DNA of 13,427 nt from DASZHA01 sp049644325 (GCA_049644325.1 JBARRR010000040.1:1-13427); one strand, 5' to 3'; shown: positions 6,692-13,427, numbered from the stretch's first letter. Notes: generated by a model not told the origin, from the letters alone. Numbers and translations are program-made.

Positions 6692-6720
6692 TTCCCAAGG
6701 CCAGTTGGGGGTGCTAGCTT
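6692..6720 (+). promoter_or_regulatory. Candidate extended -10 promoter for the His-rich membrane protein gene
   Basis: TGCTAGCTT (6712-6720) combines an extended TGn with the TANNNT hexamer TAGCTT at 6715-6720, ending 9 nt before ATG 6730. Only a poor -35 (TTCCCA, 6692-6697, 17-bp spacer) is seen. The short distance predicts a leaderless or nearly leaderless mRNA. Confidence 0.4.
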
Positions 6721-6729
6721 AGTGGGGCC

Positions 6730-7560
6730 ATGGGGGATATGAGCGAGGGACCTGAGCACCCGCTGGCCTCGCCTGCCGCCGAGTCGGACCCGGGCCAGGT
6801 CGCCCACGAGCCCATCGAGGTCGAGCCCGGGGAGACCAGGAAGGAGGCCGTCCAGCGCCAGGCCATCGAGCACGCCGCCGCCGCTGCCACCACGGTGGGC
6901 CCGGGTTATGCGCGCTTCAGCTTCAAGCGCTTTCACAACGTCTACCACATCCACATGCCCCACAACCCGCGCAAGGAGCGCCTCTTCCTGGGGACGCTGG
7001 GGTTCCTGTTGGCCATCGTCCTGGTCCGCATGCTGACGTACGGCATCAAGACCGGCATCAGCCCTGTCCACAACGTCAGCGCCGGCGGCACCCACATCCA
7101 CCACCTGGTCTGGGGCATCCTGCTGCTGGTCCTGGTGGGCTACCTGTGGATGGTCGAGATCGGCACCCGCGACAGCAAGTCGAACTGGATGTCGCGTCTG
7201 ACCTCGATCGCTTTCGGGGTCGGCGTGGCCCTGACCCTCGACGAGTTCGCGCTCTGGCTCAACCTCCAGGACGTCTACTGGGACCTCGACGGCAAGGGCC
7301 AGCAGAGCGTCTGGGTGGTGATGGTGTTCATCGCCCTGCTGGCCTTCGGCTTCCTGGGCGGCGCCTTGATCCGCGGCCTGGTCAGGGAGGCCCACGCCAT
7401 GGTCCGCGGCGTCCACGTGGCCGAGCACCTGGCGGCGATGGAGATGCACGCGGCTGAGCGCCTTGCGGACAGGGAGTTCCACGCGGTCGAGCACGCCGCC
7501 GAGAAGGAGTTCCAGCACATCCGTCACAAGGAGGAGGGCGCCCCCGACTCGATTCCCTGA
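6730..7560 (+). CDS. His-rich integral membrane protein with amphipathic 11-residue repeat tail
   Basis: I cannot assign a function to this 276-residue protein. Residues 1-58 are acidic and Pro/Ala-rich. Residues 59-82 are basic and aromatic with His70, 73, 75 and 78 just before the membrane. Likely membrane helices are at ~86-104, 124-142, 155-178 and 194-216. The loop before helix 2 carries HNVSAGGTHIHHLVWGI (His114, 122, 124, 125), and helix 3 ends in TLDEFALWL with conserved-looking Asp171 and Glu172. These polar residues at membrane borders suggest metal or cofactor binding (inference). From ~217 to 266 the tail is built of 11-residue repeats with His on one face. There are about 19 His in 276 residues. 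ATG 6739 is a possible second start. It is transcribed after the SCP2-hydrolase but has its own candidate promoter. Confidence 0.75.
   Translation: MGDMSEGPEHPLASPAAESDPGQVAHEPIEVEPGETRKEAVQRQAIEHAAAAATTVGPGYARFSFKRFHNVYHIHMPHNPRKERLFLGTLGFLLAIVLVRMLTYGIKTGISPVHNVSAGGTHIHHLVWGILLLVLVGYLWMVEIGTRDSKSNWMSRLTSIAFGVGVALTLDEFALWLNLQDVYWDLDGKGQQSVWVVMVFIALLAFGFLGGALIRGLVREAHAMVRGVHVAEHLAAMEMHAAERLADREFHAVEHAAEKEFQHIRHKEEGAPDSIP
7411..7509 (+). repeat. Three 33-bp coding repeats encoding 11-residue (hendecad) units
   Basis: Residues 228-260 of the membrane protein read as VHVAEHLAAME, MHAAERLADRE and FHAVEHAAEKE, three in-register 11-mers with the pattern phi-H-x-x-E-(H/R)-x-A-x-x-E. A looser unit precedes (217-227) and another follows (261-271). 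The DNA copies have diverged, so the pattern is kept at protein level. It implies a regular amphipathic helix. Confidence 0.75.
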
Positions 7561-7578
7561 GGGCGCTGCCGTCGGGAG

Positions 7579-8472
7579 TCAGTCCGCCGGCTGGCTTTCC
7601 ATAGCCTTGAGCAGCCGGTCGACCGCACCGCCAAGGCCGTAGTCCTTCTTCAGTCGCGCCAGGTTCGCGGGGTGGGCGGGTTCCCTGGGCACGGCGGCGT
7701 CGGGCAGCTGGAGGGGAATCGTCTCCACCGGCGCCACCACGCTGATCGCCTTCTTGAGGTAGATGGCGTCCTCCTTGGTGATGTTCCCGTCCCACAGCAC
7801 GCCCTCGATGCTGCCGTGACGCTGCAGCATCGCCGCCGCCTTTTTAGCGCCCACGCCAGGAAGGCCGGGGAGGCCGTCGCTGGGGTCGCCGCGAAGGATG
7901 GCGAAGTCGCCGTAGAGGCGGCCGGGGATGTCATAGCGCTTGGTGATCTCGGCCTCGTCGATGATCGAGAACTCGCCGCGCCGCTCGGGGTAGAGGACCA
8001 CGACGTTGGGGTCGCGGACCAGGGCGAAGAGGTCACGATCGCCGCTCAGGATCTCGATGGTGGGTCCCCAGCCCACCTTCTTGACCAGGGTGGCGATGAC
8101 GTCCTCGGCCTCGAAGCCCTTGGCGCCCAGGGCCGGGATGCCCACCGCCGCCAGGACCTCCATGATGGGGTCCATCTGGGGGATGAGGTCAGGGGGGATG
8201 GGCTCGGCGGTGCGGTGGCTCTTGTACGTCTCCAGCACGTCCACCCGGAACTGCGGGCGCCAGTCCTCGTCGGTGGCCACCACCAGGCGGCGGGGCTTGC
8301 GCTCGGTGATGAAACGCGCCAGGTAGTCGAGAAAGCCGCGGATGGCGTTGACGGGGATGCCGCTCGGGCCCTTCACCGTCTGGGGCACCCCGAAGAAGGC
8401 CCGGAATATCAGGCTCGAGCCGTCGATCATCAGCCAGTCGAGACGGGGAGGGGGCGGTGCCGGCCTGGGCAT
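7579..8472 (-). CDS. Stand-alone 5'-3' exonuclease / flap endonuclease (PolA N-domain type)
   Basis: A 297-residue protein equal to the 5'-nuclease part of DNA polymerase I, with no polymerase domain. Metal-ligand acids are all visible: Asp17 (MIDGSS), Asp68 (VATDED), Glu121/Glu123/Asp124 (FEAEDVI), Asp145 and Asp147 (SGDRDLF), and Asp196/Asp199 (RGDPSDGLPG). The helix-3-turn-helix follows with GVGAKKA (206-212). It should cleave 5' flaps or RNA primers in replication and repair, as mycobacterial stand-alone homologues (Rv2090 type) do. The start is ATG 8472: the extended reading frame upstream of it is antisense to the oxidase gene and lacks family homology. No Shine-Dalgarno is seen; CATACT lies 8 nt before the ATG. 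It is convergent with the membrane protein gene (18-bp gap) and divergent from the FAD oxidase gene. Confidence 0.92.
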   Translation of the reverse strand: MPRPAPPPPRLDWLMIDGSSLIFRAFFGVPQTVKGPSGIPVNAIRGFLDYLARFITERKPRRLVVATDEDWRPQFRVDVLETYKSHRTAEPIPPDLIPQMDPIMEVLAAVGIPALGAKGFEAEDVIATLVKKVGWGPTIEILSGDRDLFALVRDPNVVVLYPERRGEFSIIDEAEITKRYDIPGRLYGDFAILRGDPSDGLPGLPGVGAKKAAAMLQRHGSIEGVLWDGNITKEDAIYLKKAISVVAPVETIPLQLPDAAVPREPAHPANLARLKKDYGLGGAVDRLLKAMESQPAD

Positions 8473-8532
8473 GGGGCAGGAGTATGCACCTTTCGCGCGC
8501 GCCCCGATGGGGCGGGTTAATCTAGGCCCGCC
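8473..8532. promoter_or_regulatory. Divergent promoter region, exonuclease / FAD oxidase
   Basis: In this 60-bp gap the plus-strand TAATCT (8518-8523, TANNNT) ends 9 nt before the oxidase ATG, and the minus-strand CATACT (8486-8481) ends 8 nt before the exonuclease ATG. Both suggest leaderless mRNAs. GGCGGG (8511-8516) and CCCGCC (8527-8532) are an inverted pair straddling the plus-strand -10 and could be an operator or a 5' hairpin. No clear -35 boxes are seen. Confidence 0.4.
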
Positions 8533-10326
8533 ATGGATGAGGGCCTGCTCTCCGACCTGAGGCGGATCGCCGGCGACGCCGCCATCCTCAGCGACCAGGA
8601 GGCGGTCATCGCCGCCGGCACCGACTTCGTCGGAGCGCGCGGGGAGTTCGGCGCGGTTGCGCGTCCCACGACGGCCGACCAGGTCGCTGCCATCCTTGGC
8701 TTCGCCGGCGAGAGAGGGCTGCCGGTCGGTCCCCGGGCGGCGGGGACCAACCTCTGCGGGGGTTTCGTGCCGTCGCCCGAGGCGCTGGCATTGGACCTGT
8801 CGGCCATGAAACGCGTGCTCGATGTCGACGTCCAGGGCCAGCGCGCGGTGGTCGAGCCGGGGGTGATCAACGGCGACCTCCAGGCGGCCGTGGCACCGCA
8901 CGGACTCTGCTTCTCCCCTGACCCGGCGTCGGTGCCGCTGTCGACGATCGGCGGCAACATTGCCGAGAATGCCGGGGGCCCGGGCTGCCTCAAGTACGGC
9001 GTCACCTTCCACCACGTGGTCGCCCTGGACCTGGCGCTGACCGACGGTCGGGTCCTGACGCTGTCCGAAGGCGACCCGCATGACCTGCTGGGCCTGGCGA
9101 TCGGCTCAGAGGGCATCCTTGGCGTCATCACCCGTGCTGTGGTAAGGCTGCGTCCGGTGGCGGAGGCTCGCTGGACCGCGCTGGCCGCGTTCGATCGGGT
9201 CGAGGCGGCGACGGAGGCGGCCTCGGCGGTGATCGCGGCCGGGATCTTGCCTTCGGCCCTGGAGTTCTGCGACCACCGGCAGGTCGAGCTCTGCGAGGCG
9301 ATCGTCCCCTCCGGGTACCCGCTGGACGCGGCCGCCCTGCTCTTCGCCGAGGTCGACGGCACGCCCGGCGAGGTCGGCTTCGACGCCCCGGCGCTGGAGG
9401 CGGTGCTGCGCCGCTTCGACCCCGAGATCCGGGTGGCGGCGACGCCCGAGGCCCGCACCGCGCTGTGGGCCGGGCGCCTCTCCGCCGGCCACTCGTACGT
9501 CGCCAGCGGCAAGCGCTTCTTCATCTGCGACGTCAGTGTTCCCCGCGAACGATTCCCGGCCATGGTCGTGCGCGCTCGCGCCATCGCCGCCGAGCTCCGG
9601 CTCGACCTCGCCACCGTCGGGCACGCCGGGGACGGCAACCTGCACCCGGTGCTTCTCTACGCTCCCGAGGAGGCGGCGAGGATGCATCAGGGCGCCGCTG
9701 AGATCGCCGCGGCGGCGCTCGATTTGGGCGGAACCCTGACCGGCGAGCACGGCATCGGCGCCGACAAGCGCGACCTGATGCGGCGTCGCTTCAACGCCGC
9801 GGAGGTGGCCTCCTTCCGCGCCATCAAGGCCGGCTTCGATCCTGCCGGCGTACTCAACCCCGGGGTGCTGCTGCCACCGAGGGCTCCCGACGAGCCCACG
9901 CTCGAGACCTTCGGCGCCGCCGTGCTCGCGGCCGCCGGCAGCGCCGGCTACCAGGGCGAGGGCGAGGCCTCGGGCGGCGGAGGGGCAATCGACGTCGATG
10001 CCGGCAACCTCACCGTCACGGCCGGGGCCGCCGCCGACTGCGTCGCCGTGTCGGTCGCGCTGCAGCGAGCCGGCCTCCGTTGCCGCGCCCTCGAGGTCGA
10101 GGGTACCGTTGGTGACATGGTCGCCGAGCTGGGCAACCGCGAGCCCGCCCGCGGTGCGCTCCTGGCCGTGGGGGCGACCCTGCCAGAGGGGGAGCGGGTG
10201 CAGTTCGGCAGCGCCGCCGTTAAGGACGTGGCCGGCCTCGACGCCAAACGGCTGCTCGCAGGTGGTCTTGGCGGCTTCGGTCGCGTCGAGACCGCGACCT
10301 TCCGCGCCACGCCGCTACCGCACTAG
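8533..10326 (+). CDS. FAD-linked oxidase, GlcD-type, with short GlcE-like C-terminal domain
   Basis: A 597-residue flavoprotein of the VAO/glycolate-lactate dehydrogenase family, oxidising a 2-hydroxy acid in characterised relatives. The FAD_binding_4 domain spans ~38-215: PRAAGTNLCGG (67-77), STIGGNIAENAGG (137-149), and GSEGILGVIT (191-200). The FAD-oxidase C domain (~240-450) ends with HAGDGNLHP (364-372), GEHGIG (404-409) and a FDPAGVLNPG end motif, all standard for GlcD. The usual protein would stop near residue 450-470. Here a linker and residues ~484-597 resemble the FAD-binding end of GlcE (VKDVAGLDAKRLLAGGLGGFG, where GlcE has VKNVAGYD). That domain is shortened and lacks the first nucleotide-binding loops. 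No GlcF iron-sulfur subunit is adjacent. The exact substrate is not readable. Confidence 0.88.
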   Translation: MDEGLLSDLRRIAGDAAILSDQEAVIAAGTDFVGARGEFGAVARPTTADQVAAILGFAGERGLPVGPRAAGTNLCGGFVPSPEALALDLSAMKRVLDVDVQGQRAVVEPGVINGDLQAAVAPHGLCFSPDPASVPLSTIGGNIAENAGGPGCLKYGVTFHHVVALDLALTDGRVLTLSEGDPHDLLGLAIGSEGILGVITRAVVRLRPVAEARWTALAAFDRVEAATEAASAVIAAGILPSALEFCDHRQVELCEAIVPSGYPLDAAALLFAEVDGTPGEVGFDAPALEAVLRRFDPEIRVAATPEARTALWAGRLSAGHSYVASGKRFFICDVSVPRERFPAMVVRARAIAAELRLDLATVGHAGDGNLHPVLLYAPEEAARMHQGAAEIAAAALDLGGTLTGEHGIGADKRDLMRRRFNAAEVASFRAIKAGFDPAGVLNPGVLLPPRAPDEPTLETFGAAVLAAAGSAGYQGEGEASGGGGAIDVDAGNLTVTAGAAADCVAVSVALQRAGLRCRALEVEGTVGDMVAELGNREPARGALLAVGATLPEGERVQFGSAAVKDVAGLDAKRLLAGGLGGFGRVETATFRATPLPH

Positions 10327-10847
10327 GTCGAAGCTGGGACCTGCTCCATCAAGGCCAGCGCCTCGCGCGTGAAGGCCTCGACGTCGGACGGCTGGCGCGA
10401 GGTGACGAGGTTGCGATCGACGACCACCTCCTCGTCAACCACGTCGGCGCCGAGCTGGCGCAGGTCATCCTGGATCGTCGTCCAGGCGGTCATGCGGTGG
10501 TCCTGGTAGACCCGGGCGGTGATCATCAGCTGCGGCCCGTGGCAGATCGCGAACACCGGGCGGCCATCCTGGAAGAACGCCCGCGTGAACGACACCATGC
10601 CCATGTCGGCGCGGAGCTTGTCGGGGCTGCCGCCCCCGGGGATGAAGAGCGCCTCGAAGTCCGTGTCGGCCACGTCGGTGACGCCGGCATCGCTGGTGAC
10701 GGTGACGTCGCCCCTCTTCCCTGTGAGCTGCTTGCCGCCCTCCAGACCGACGATCGTGACCACGTGCCCCGCCGCCGTGAACGCGTCAAACGGCTTCTGG
10801 AACTCGGAGTCTTCGAAGTCGGGGGCAAGTACACAGGCAATCTTCAT
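10323..10847 (-). CDS. DJ-1/PfpI family protein (type 1 glutamine amidotransferase-like)
   Basis: A 174-residue full-length PfpI-like protein. Cys102 in the nucleophile elbow AICHGPQLM with adjacent His103, and Glu12 in FEDSEF, form the expected active-site set. GGGSPDKLR (71-79) is the family's loop after strand 4. Relatives have been reported as proteases, glyoxalase III or protein/nucleotide deglycases; which applies is unresolved. The ATG at 10847 has AGAGGAG 6 nt upstream, one of the few clear Shine-Dalgarno sites here. It converges with the FAD oxidase gene, and the two stop codons share CTAG (10323-10326). It is divergent from the secreted hydrolase gene. Confidence 0.92.
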   Translation of the reverse strand: MKIACVLAPDFEDSEFQKPFDAFTAAGHVVTIVGLEGGKQLTGKRGDVTVTSDAGVTDVADTDFEALFIPGGGSPDKLRADMGMVSFTRAFFQDGRPVFAICHGPQLMITARVYQDHRMTAWTTIQDDLRQLGADVVDEEVVVDRNLVTSRQPSDVEAFTREALALMEQVPAST

Positions 10848-10853
10848 CAGGGG

Positions 10854-10860
10854 CTCCTCT
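10854..10860 (-). promoter_or_regulatory. Ribosome binding site AGAGGAG of the DJ-1/PfpI gene
   Basis: AGAGGAG on the minus strand lies 6 nt before ATG 10847 and is a near-perfect anti-16S match. It is notable because most other genes in the window lack such a site. It fixes the start codon. Confidence 0.8.
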
Positions 10861-10902
10861 GGTTATCCCGCGGCGGCTCAACCTGATACCAAGGCTATCA
10901 CC

Positions 10903-10946
10903 ATGCCCGGTCTGAGCAGCGGGGCATCCCGGCTTCCCGATATAGT
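10903..10946 (+). promoter_or_regulatory. Candidate -10 (TATAGT) and inverted repeat upstream of the secreted hydrolase gene
   Basis: TATAGT (10941-10946) fits TANNNT and ends 8 nt before ATG 10955, with no Shine-Dalgarno between, predicting a leaderless mRNA. No -35 is apparent. ATGCCC (10903-10908) and GGGCAT (10922-10927) are an exact inverted pair with a 13-nt spacer, just upstream of the -10; it may be a regulator site but is short enough to occur by chance. Confidence 0.4.
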
Positions 10947-10954
10947 CAAACCAG

Positions 10955-13427
10955 ATGCTCCGGAGCGGATGGCGGGCTCGGGCGCTCGTCGGAGTGGTGA
11001 CGGCTGGGATGGCTGTGCTGGCGACAGCGGGCACCTCATTTTCCGCGCCTGCCGGCCTCTACCAGGGCGCCGACCCCCGGCCTGGCCCTGACATCCTCTA
11101 TGCGCCACCCGCAACCGCCCCCCAGCTGACCAACGCCCCGGGTTCAATCTGGACCGCCGCCCCGATCCTGGTGTCGGGGACCACGGCCTACCGGCAGGGT
11201 GAGTTCCTCTACCAGGACTGGATCTACGACGACCGTGGGGCTGGCGGCAACGGCGCGCTGCGCGATAGCGGCCCCGTCCGCAACGGCGATGCCTCGGGCG
11301 GCGGCAACGGCGGCGAGCACCTGATCAACCCGTCGTTCGGTACCTACACCTACCCCCAGAACCACGCCGTGTACGCCGAAAACGCCGCCGACCTCGTCGA
11401 GCTCCGAGCGCGGCCGCTGGCGGACAGTACCGCCTTCCGGGTCACCCTGAACAGCATGACGCCGGCGTCGGTGGCAAATGACGCCGTTGCGTTCACGATC
11501 GCCCTGGCGCACTGCACGGTGACGCCCTGTCCGACGCATGCCTTTCCTCACGGGGCGCAATCAGTAGCCCCGGCGGACGTCTTCCTCACCGTTCATGGCA
11601 CCACCGGGGAGCTGGTCAACAGCTCTCTTGTCGTTATCAACACCGCGCCGGTGACGGTGGCCGTCGACCAGGCCCGCCGTCAGATCGAGGTGATGGTGCC
11701 GCACGCCGATTGGGACCCCGGCACCAACATCATCAGGATGACCGCCGGCGTCGGCCTCTGGGACCACGCCGGTGGGAAGTACCTGGTTCCTCAGTCCAAC
11801 AACTCCGATGCGACCCACCCCGGGGGCCTGGGCGGCCTATCATCCCTCGCCGTCAGCGCCTTCTTCAACGTCGCCTTCCGCGACACTCGCGCCGGTCACG
11901 GCAACAGCGAGGTATTTCATGCCGTCAACACCTTCGCCGACCCTGTCCACGGGGTGCTGGCCGAGCCCACCTACTGGCGTGATTACACCCAGGGACTGGC
12001 GCTGCGCACGGGAGACCTGAGCGCGCTCTTCGCCGACGTCAACTTCAACACCCTGCACGCGGCGACCACCAACAACGCCAGCATCCCGGCCACCGGCGCC
12101 ATGGACCGGATCTTCTCCAGCCACTTCCAGTTCGACAGCCACGATGGCGCCGGCCTGGGGCAGGGCGTCGACTTCGGCCAGGGCTGCGGCGCCACCAGCT
12201 CCAACCCCTGTCCGCCTGAATACAAGGGGCAATTACAGCCCTACGCGCTCTATGTCCCCGCGACGATGCCGGCGGCCGGCTACGGCATGACGCTGCTGCC
12301 GCACTCCCTGAGCGCCAGCTACAACCAGTACTACGGGAGTCACAACCAGTCCCAATTCGGCGATCGCGGATCGCTGGTGATCACCACCGAGGATCATGGC
12401 CCGGACGGCTGGTACTACGGCGCCGGCGCAGCCGATCCCTTCGAGGCCTGGGCCGACGCGGCCCAGTACTACCCGCTCGATCCCAGCTTCACGGCGATCG
12501 GTGGTTACTCGATGGGCGGCTATGCAACCTACAAGTTCAGCACCCTCTTCCCCGATCTCTTCTCGCGCATCCAGCCAACAGTTGGACCGCCGGCGGTCGG
12601 GATTTGGATCCCGCCGCTGGCGCCCCCGACGGGCGGCGACCAGACCAACACCAACCGCCAGCTGGCCTCGCTGCGCAATGTCCCCGCGCTGATGTGGAAC
12701 GCAGTCGGTGACGAGCTCGTGCCCTATGCCGGCGCCGTGACCCAGGCCAGCACGCTTGGCTCCCTGGGCTACCGATACGAGTTCGACAGCTTCAGCCCCG
12801 CCGACCACCTCCTCCTGACCTTCAACGACCAGTTCGCTCCCAGCGCGGTCTTCCTGGGGACCAACAAAGTCGACCGCAATCCGGCCCACGTGACCTACAT
12901 CGTCAACCCCAAGATGCAGGAACCCGCCTACGGTTTCGTCGGCGACCACGCCTACTGGCTTTCGGCCATCAAGGTGCGCGACGCGTCGGGCGCCGCGCCC
13001 CTGGGCACGATCGATGTTCGGTCGGAGGGGTTCGGGCAGGGTGACCCGATGCCCAGCGGTGTCGTTCCCGGTGCCGGCGTCCTCACCGGTGGCCAGGTCC
13101 CGGCACTCGGGTTCGCGTCCCTGTCCCAGACCTGGGGGCCGGCGCCGGCAACCGCGGCGGCCGACGTCCTCGACGTCAAAGGCCAGAACGTCAGCGACGT
13201 CACCGTCAACGTCGAGCGCGCTCGCGTCGACTGCAATGTCAAGGTCGATATCACCAGCGATGTCCCAGTGACCGTGCACCTGCCGGCCTGCGGCAGGGAC
13301 GTCGTCTTCGTCCCTGCCGGAGCCAACCCCAGCAGCCTGCCCAACACGGCGACCGGTCGGCCCTGGCCGCCCGACGTGTTTGGCGGGGCGCTGCTTGTTG
13401 GCGGCGCGCTGCTGGGCAGGCTGGCGC
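10955..13427 (+). CDS. Secreted multidomain serine hydrolase with probable sortase anchor (3' end cut)
   Basis: At least 824 residues, open at the window end. Residues 1-31 form a signal peptide: Arg-rich start, hydrophobic ALVGVVTAGMAVLATAG and a small-residue SFSA site. Residues ~60-285 are beta-rich and resemble the DOMON-like module of glucodextranase-type proteins (LVELRARPL, VAFTIALA, VGLWDHAGGKYLVP), possibly a carbohydrate binder; this is tentative. Residues ~425-660 form an alpha/beta hydrolase related to the prolyl oligopeptidase/esterase group, with Ser519 in GGYSMGG, Asp586 in GDELVPY and His618 in PADHLLL: a full triad. Residues ~680-790 are a further beta-rich region. The visible end has LPNTA (795-799), a Pro/Trp linker and a hydrophobic stretch from ~809, typical of a sortase signal. 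The substrate is unknown. It is divergent from the DJ-1/PfpI gene. Confidence 0.82.
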   Translation, partial: MLRSGWRARALVGVVTAGMAVLATAGTSFSAPAGLYQGADPRPGPDILYAPPATAPQLTNAPGSIWTAAPILVSGTTAYRQGEFLYQDWIYDDRGAGGNGALRDSGPVRNGDASGGGNGGEHLINPSFGTYTYPQNHAVYAENAADLVELRARPLADSTAFRVTLNSMTPASVANDAVAFTIALAHCTVTPCPTHAFPHGAQSVAPADVFLTVHGTTGELVNSSLVVINTAPVTVAVDQARRQIEVMVPHADWDPGTNIIRMTAGVGLWDHAGGKYLVPQSNNSDATHPGGLGGLSSLAVSAFFNVAFRDTRAGHGNSEVFHAVNTFADPVHGVLAEPTYWRDYTQGLALRTGDLSALFADVNFNTLHAATTNNASIPATGAMDRIFSSHFQFDSHDGAGLGQGVDFGQGCGATSSNPCPPEYKGQLQPYALYVPATMPAAGYGMTLLPHSLSASYNQYYGSHNQSQFGDRGSLVITTEDHGPDGWYYGAGAADPFEAWADAAQYYPLDPSFTAIGGYSMGGYATYKFSTLFPDLFSRIQPTVGPPAVGIWIPPLAPPTGGDQTNTNRQLASLRNVPALMWNAVGDELVPYAGAVTQASTLGSLGYRYEFDSFSPADHLLLTFNDQFAPSAVFLGTNKVDRNPAHVTYIVNPKMQEPAYGFVGDHAYWLSAIKVRDASGAAPLGTIDVRSEGFGQGDPMPSGVVPGAGVLTGGQVPALGFASLSQTWGPAPATAAADVLDVKGQNVSDVTVNVERARVDCNVKVDITSDVPVTVHLPACGRDVVFVPAGANPSSLPNTATGRPWPPDVFGGALLVGGALLGRLA
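13337..13427 (+). other. Coding segment for LPNTA sortase-like sorting signal (incomplete)
   Basis: Residues 795-799 read LPNTA, followed by TGRPWPPDV and the hydrophobic FGGALLVGGALL. This is the order of a cell-wall sorting signal (motif, short linker, membrane span). The positively charged end would lie beyond the window, although one Arg follows the span. Position 5 is Ala rather than the canonical Gly. Confidence 0.55.

Noticed and set aside
6241..7527. 428-codon minus-strand open frame
   Set aside because: It is antisense to the hydrolase and membrane-protein genes, has Asp/Val/His-rich low-complexity translation and no domain motif; a GC-rich shadow frame.
7534..7576. Short repeats (GAGGGCGC twice; CCCGAC/GTCGGG) near the end of the membrane-protein gene as a terminator
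   Set aside because: The arms are only 6 bp, 22 bp apart and partly inside coding sequence, with no T run; within chance for this base composition.
8473..9081. Upstream extension of the exonuclease reading frame on the minus strand
   Set aside because: It is antisense to the start of the FAD oxidase gene, has biased composition, and the nuclease fold starts just after ATG 8472.
8517..9638. 373-codon minus-strand open frame inside the oxidase gene
   Set aside because: Ser/Arg/Ala-rich translation typical of a shadow frame; the plus-strand frame carries all GlcD motifs.
12233..13279. 348-codon minus-strand open frame
   Set aside because: It is antisense to the secreted hydrolase, whose frame has a signal peptide and a full catalytic triad; the opposite translation has no recognisable fold.

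Overview
The window is about 13.4 kb of GC-rich chromosomal DNA with long, gap-poor genes, several GTG or TTG starts and few Shine-Dalgarno sequences. Several AT-rich TANNNT hexamers lie only 8-12 nt upstream of start codons, a pattern typical of leaderless transcription. The protein families are a mycobacterial-type stand-alone 5'-3' exonuclease, FadD-like ligase, patatin, SCP2 domain, actinobacterial-type methyltransferase and a sortase-like anchored hydrolase. Together they suggest Actinomycetota or a related high-GC terrestrial lineage such as Dormibacterota/Chloroflexota. This is inference; no rRNA or marker phylogeny is available in the window. I see no tRNA, rRNA, CRISPR array, insertion sequence or prophage gene.

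Layout. (1) 1-1723: a methyltransferase cut by the window edge is translationally coupled to a single-pass, C-terminally anchored membrane protein of unknown function. Both run leftward, divergent from an orphan ParA/MinD-type ATPase. (2) 1744-2413: a stand-alone Clp N-terminal-domain protein with no ATPase module. Its promoter region carries three ACCGTAAA units at an exact 11-bp period, next to a perfect 9-bp stem-loop that probably terminates the lipid operon behind it. (3) 2445-6687: a lipid module. A patatin-like phospholipase and a long-chain acyl-CoA ligase overlap at TGATG on the minus strand, and a fused SCP2-alpha/beta hydrolase is divergent on the plus strand. A plausible joint role is release, binding and CoA activation of acyl chains. 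(4) 6730-7560: a His-rich four-helix membrane protein with a tail of 11-residue amphipathic repeats. (5) 7579-10847: a stand-alone FEN/PolA-type exonuclease, a divergent GlcD-type FAD oxidase that carries a short GlcE-like C-terminal domain, and a DJ-1/PfpI protein convergent with the oxidase through a shared CTAG stop. (6) 10955-13427: a large secreted serine hydrolase with a signal peptide, a beta-rich DOMON-like region, a Ser/Asp/His triad and an LPNTA plus hydrophobic C-terminus that looks like a sortase signal. It is cut by the window end.

The most unusual points are the phased 11-bp operator array before the orphan Clp-N gene, the hendecad His-rich tail, the GlcD-GlcE mini-fusion, the orphan ParA beside a membrane-anchored protein, and the LPNTA anchor. 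Nothing here is clearly a new defence or mobile system.
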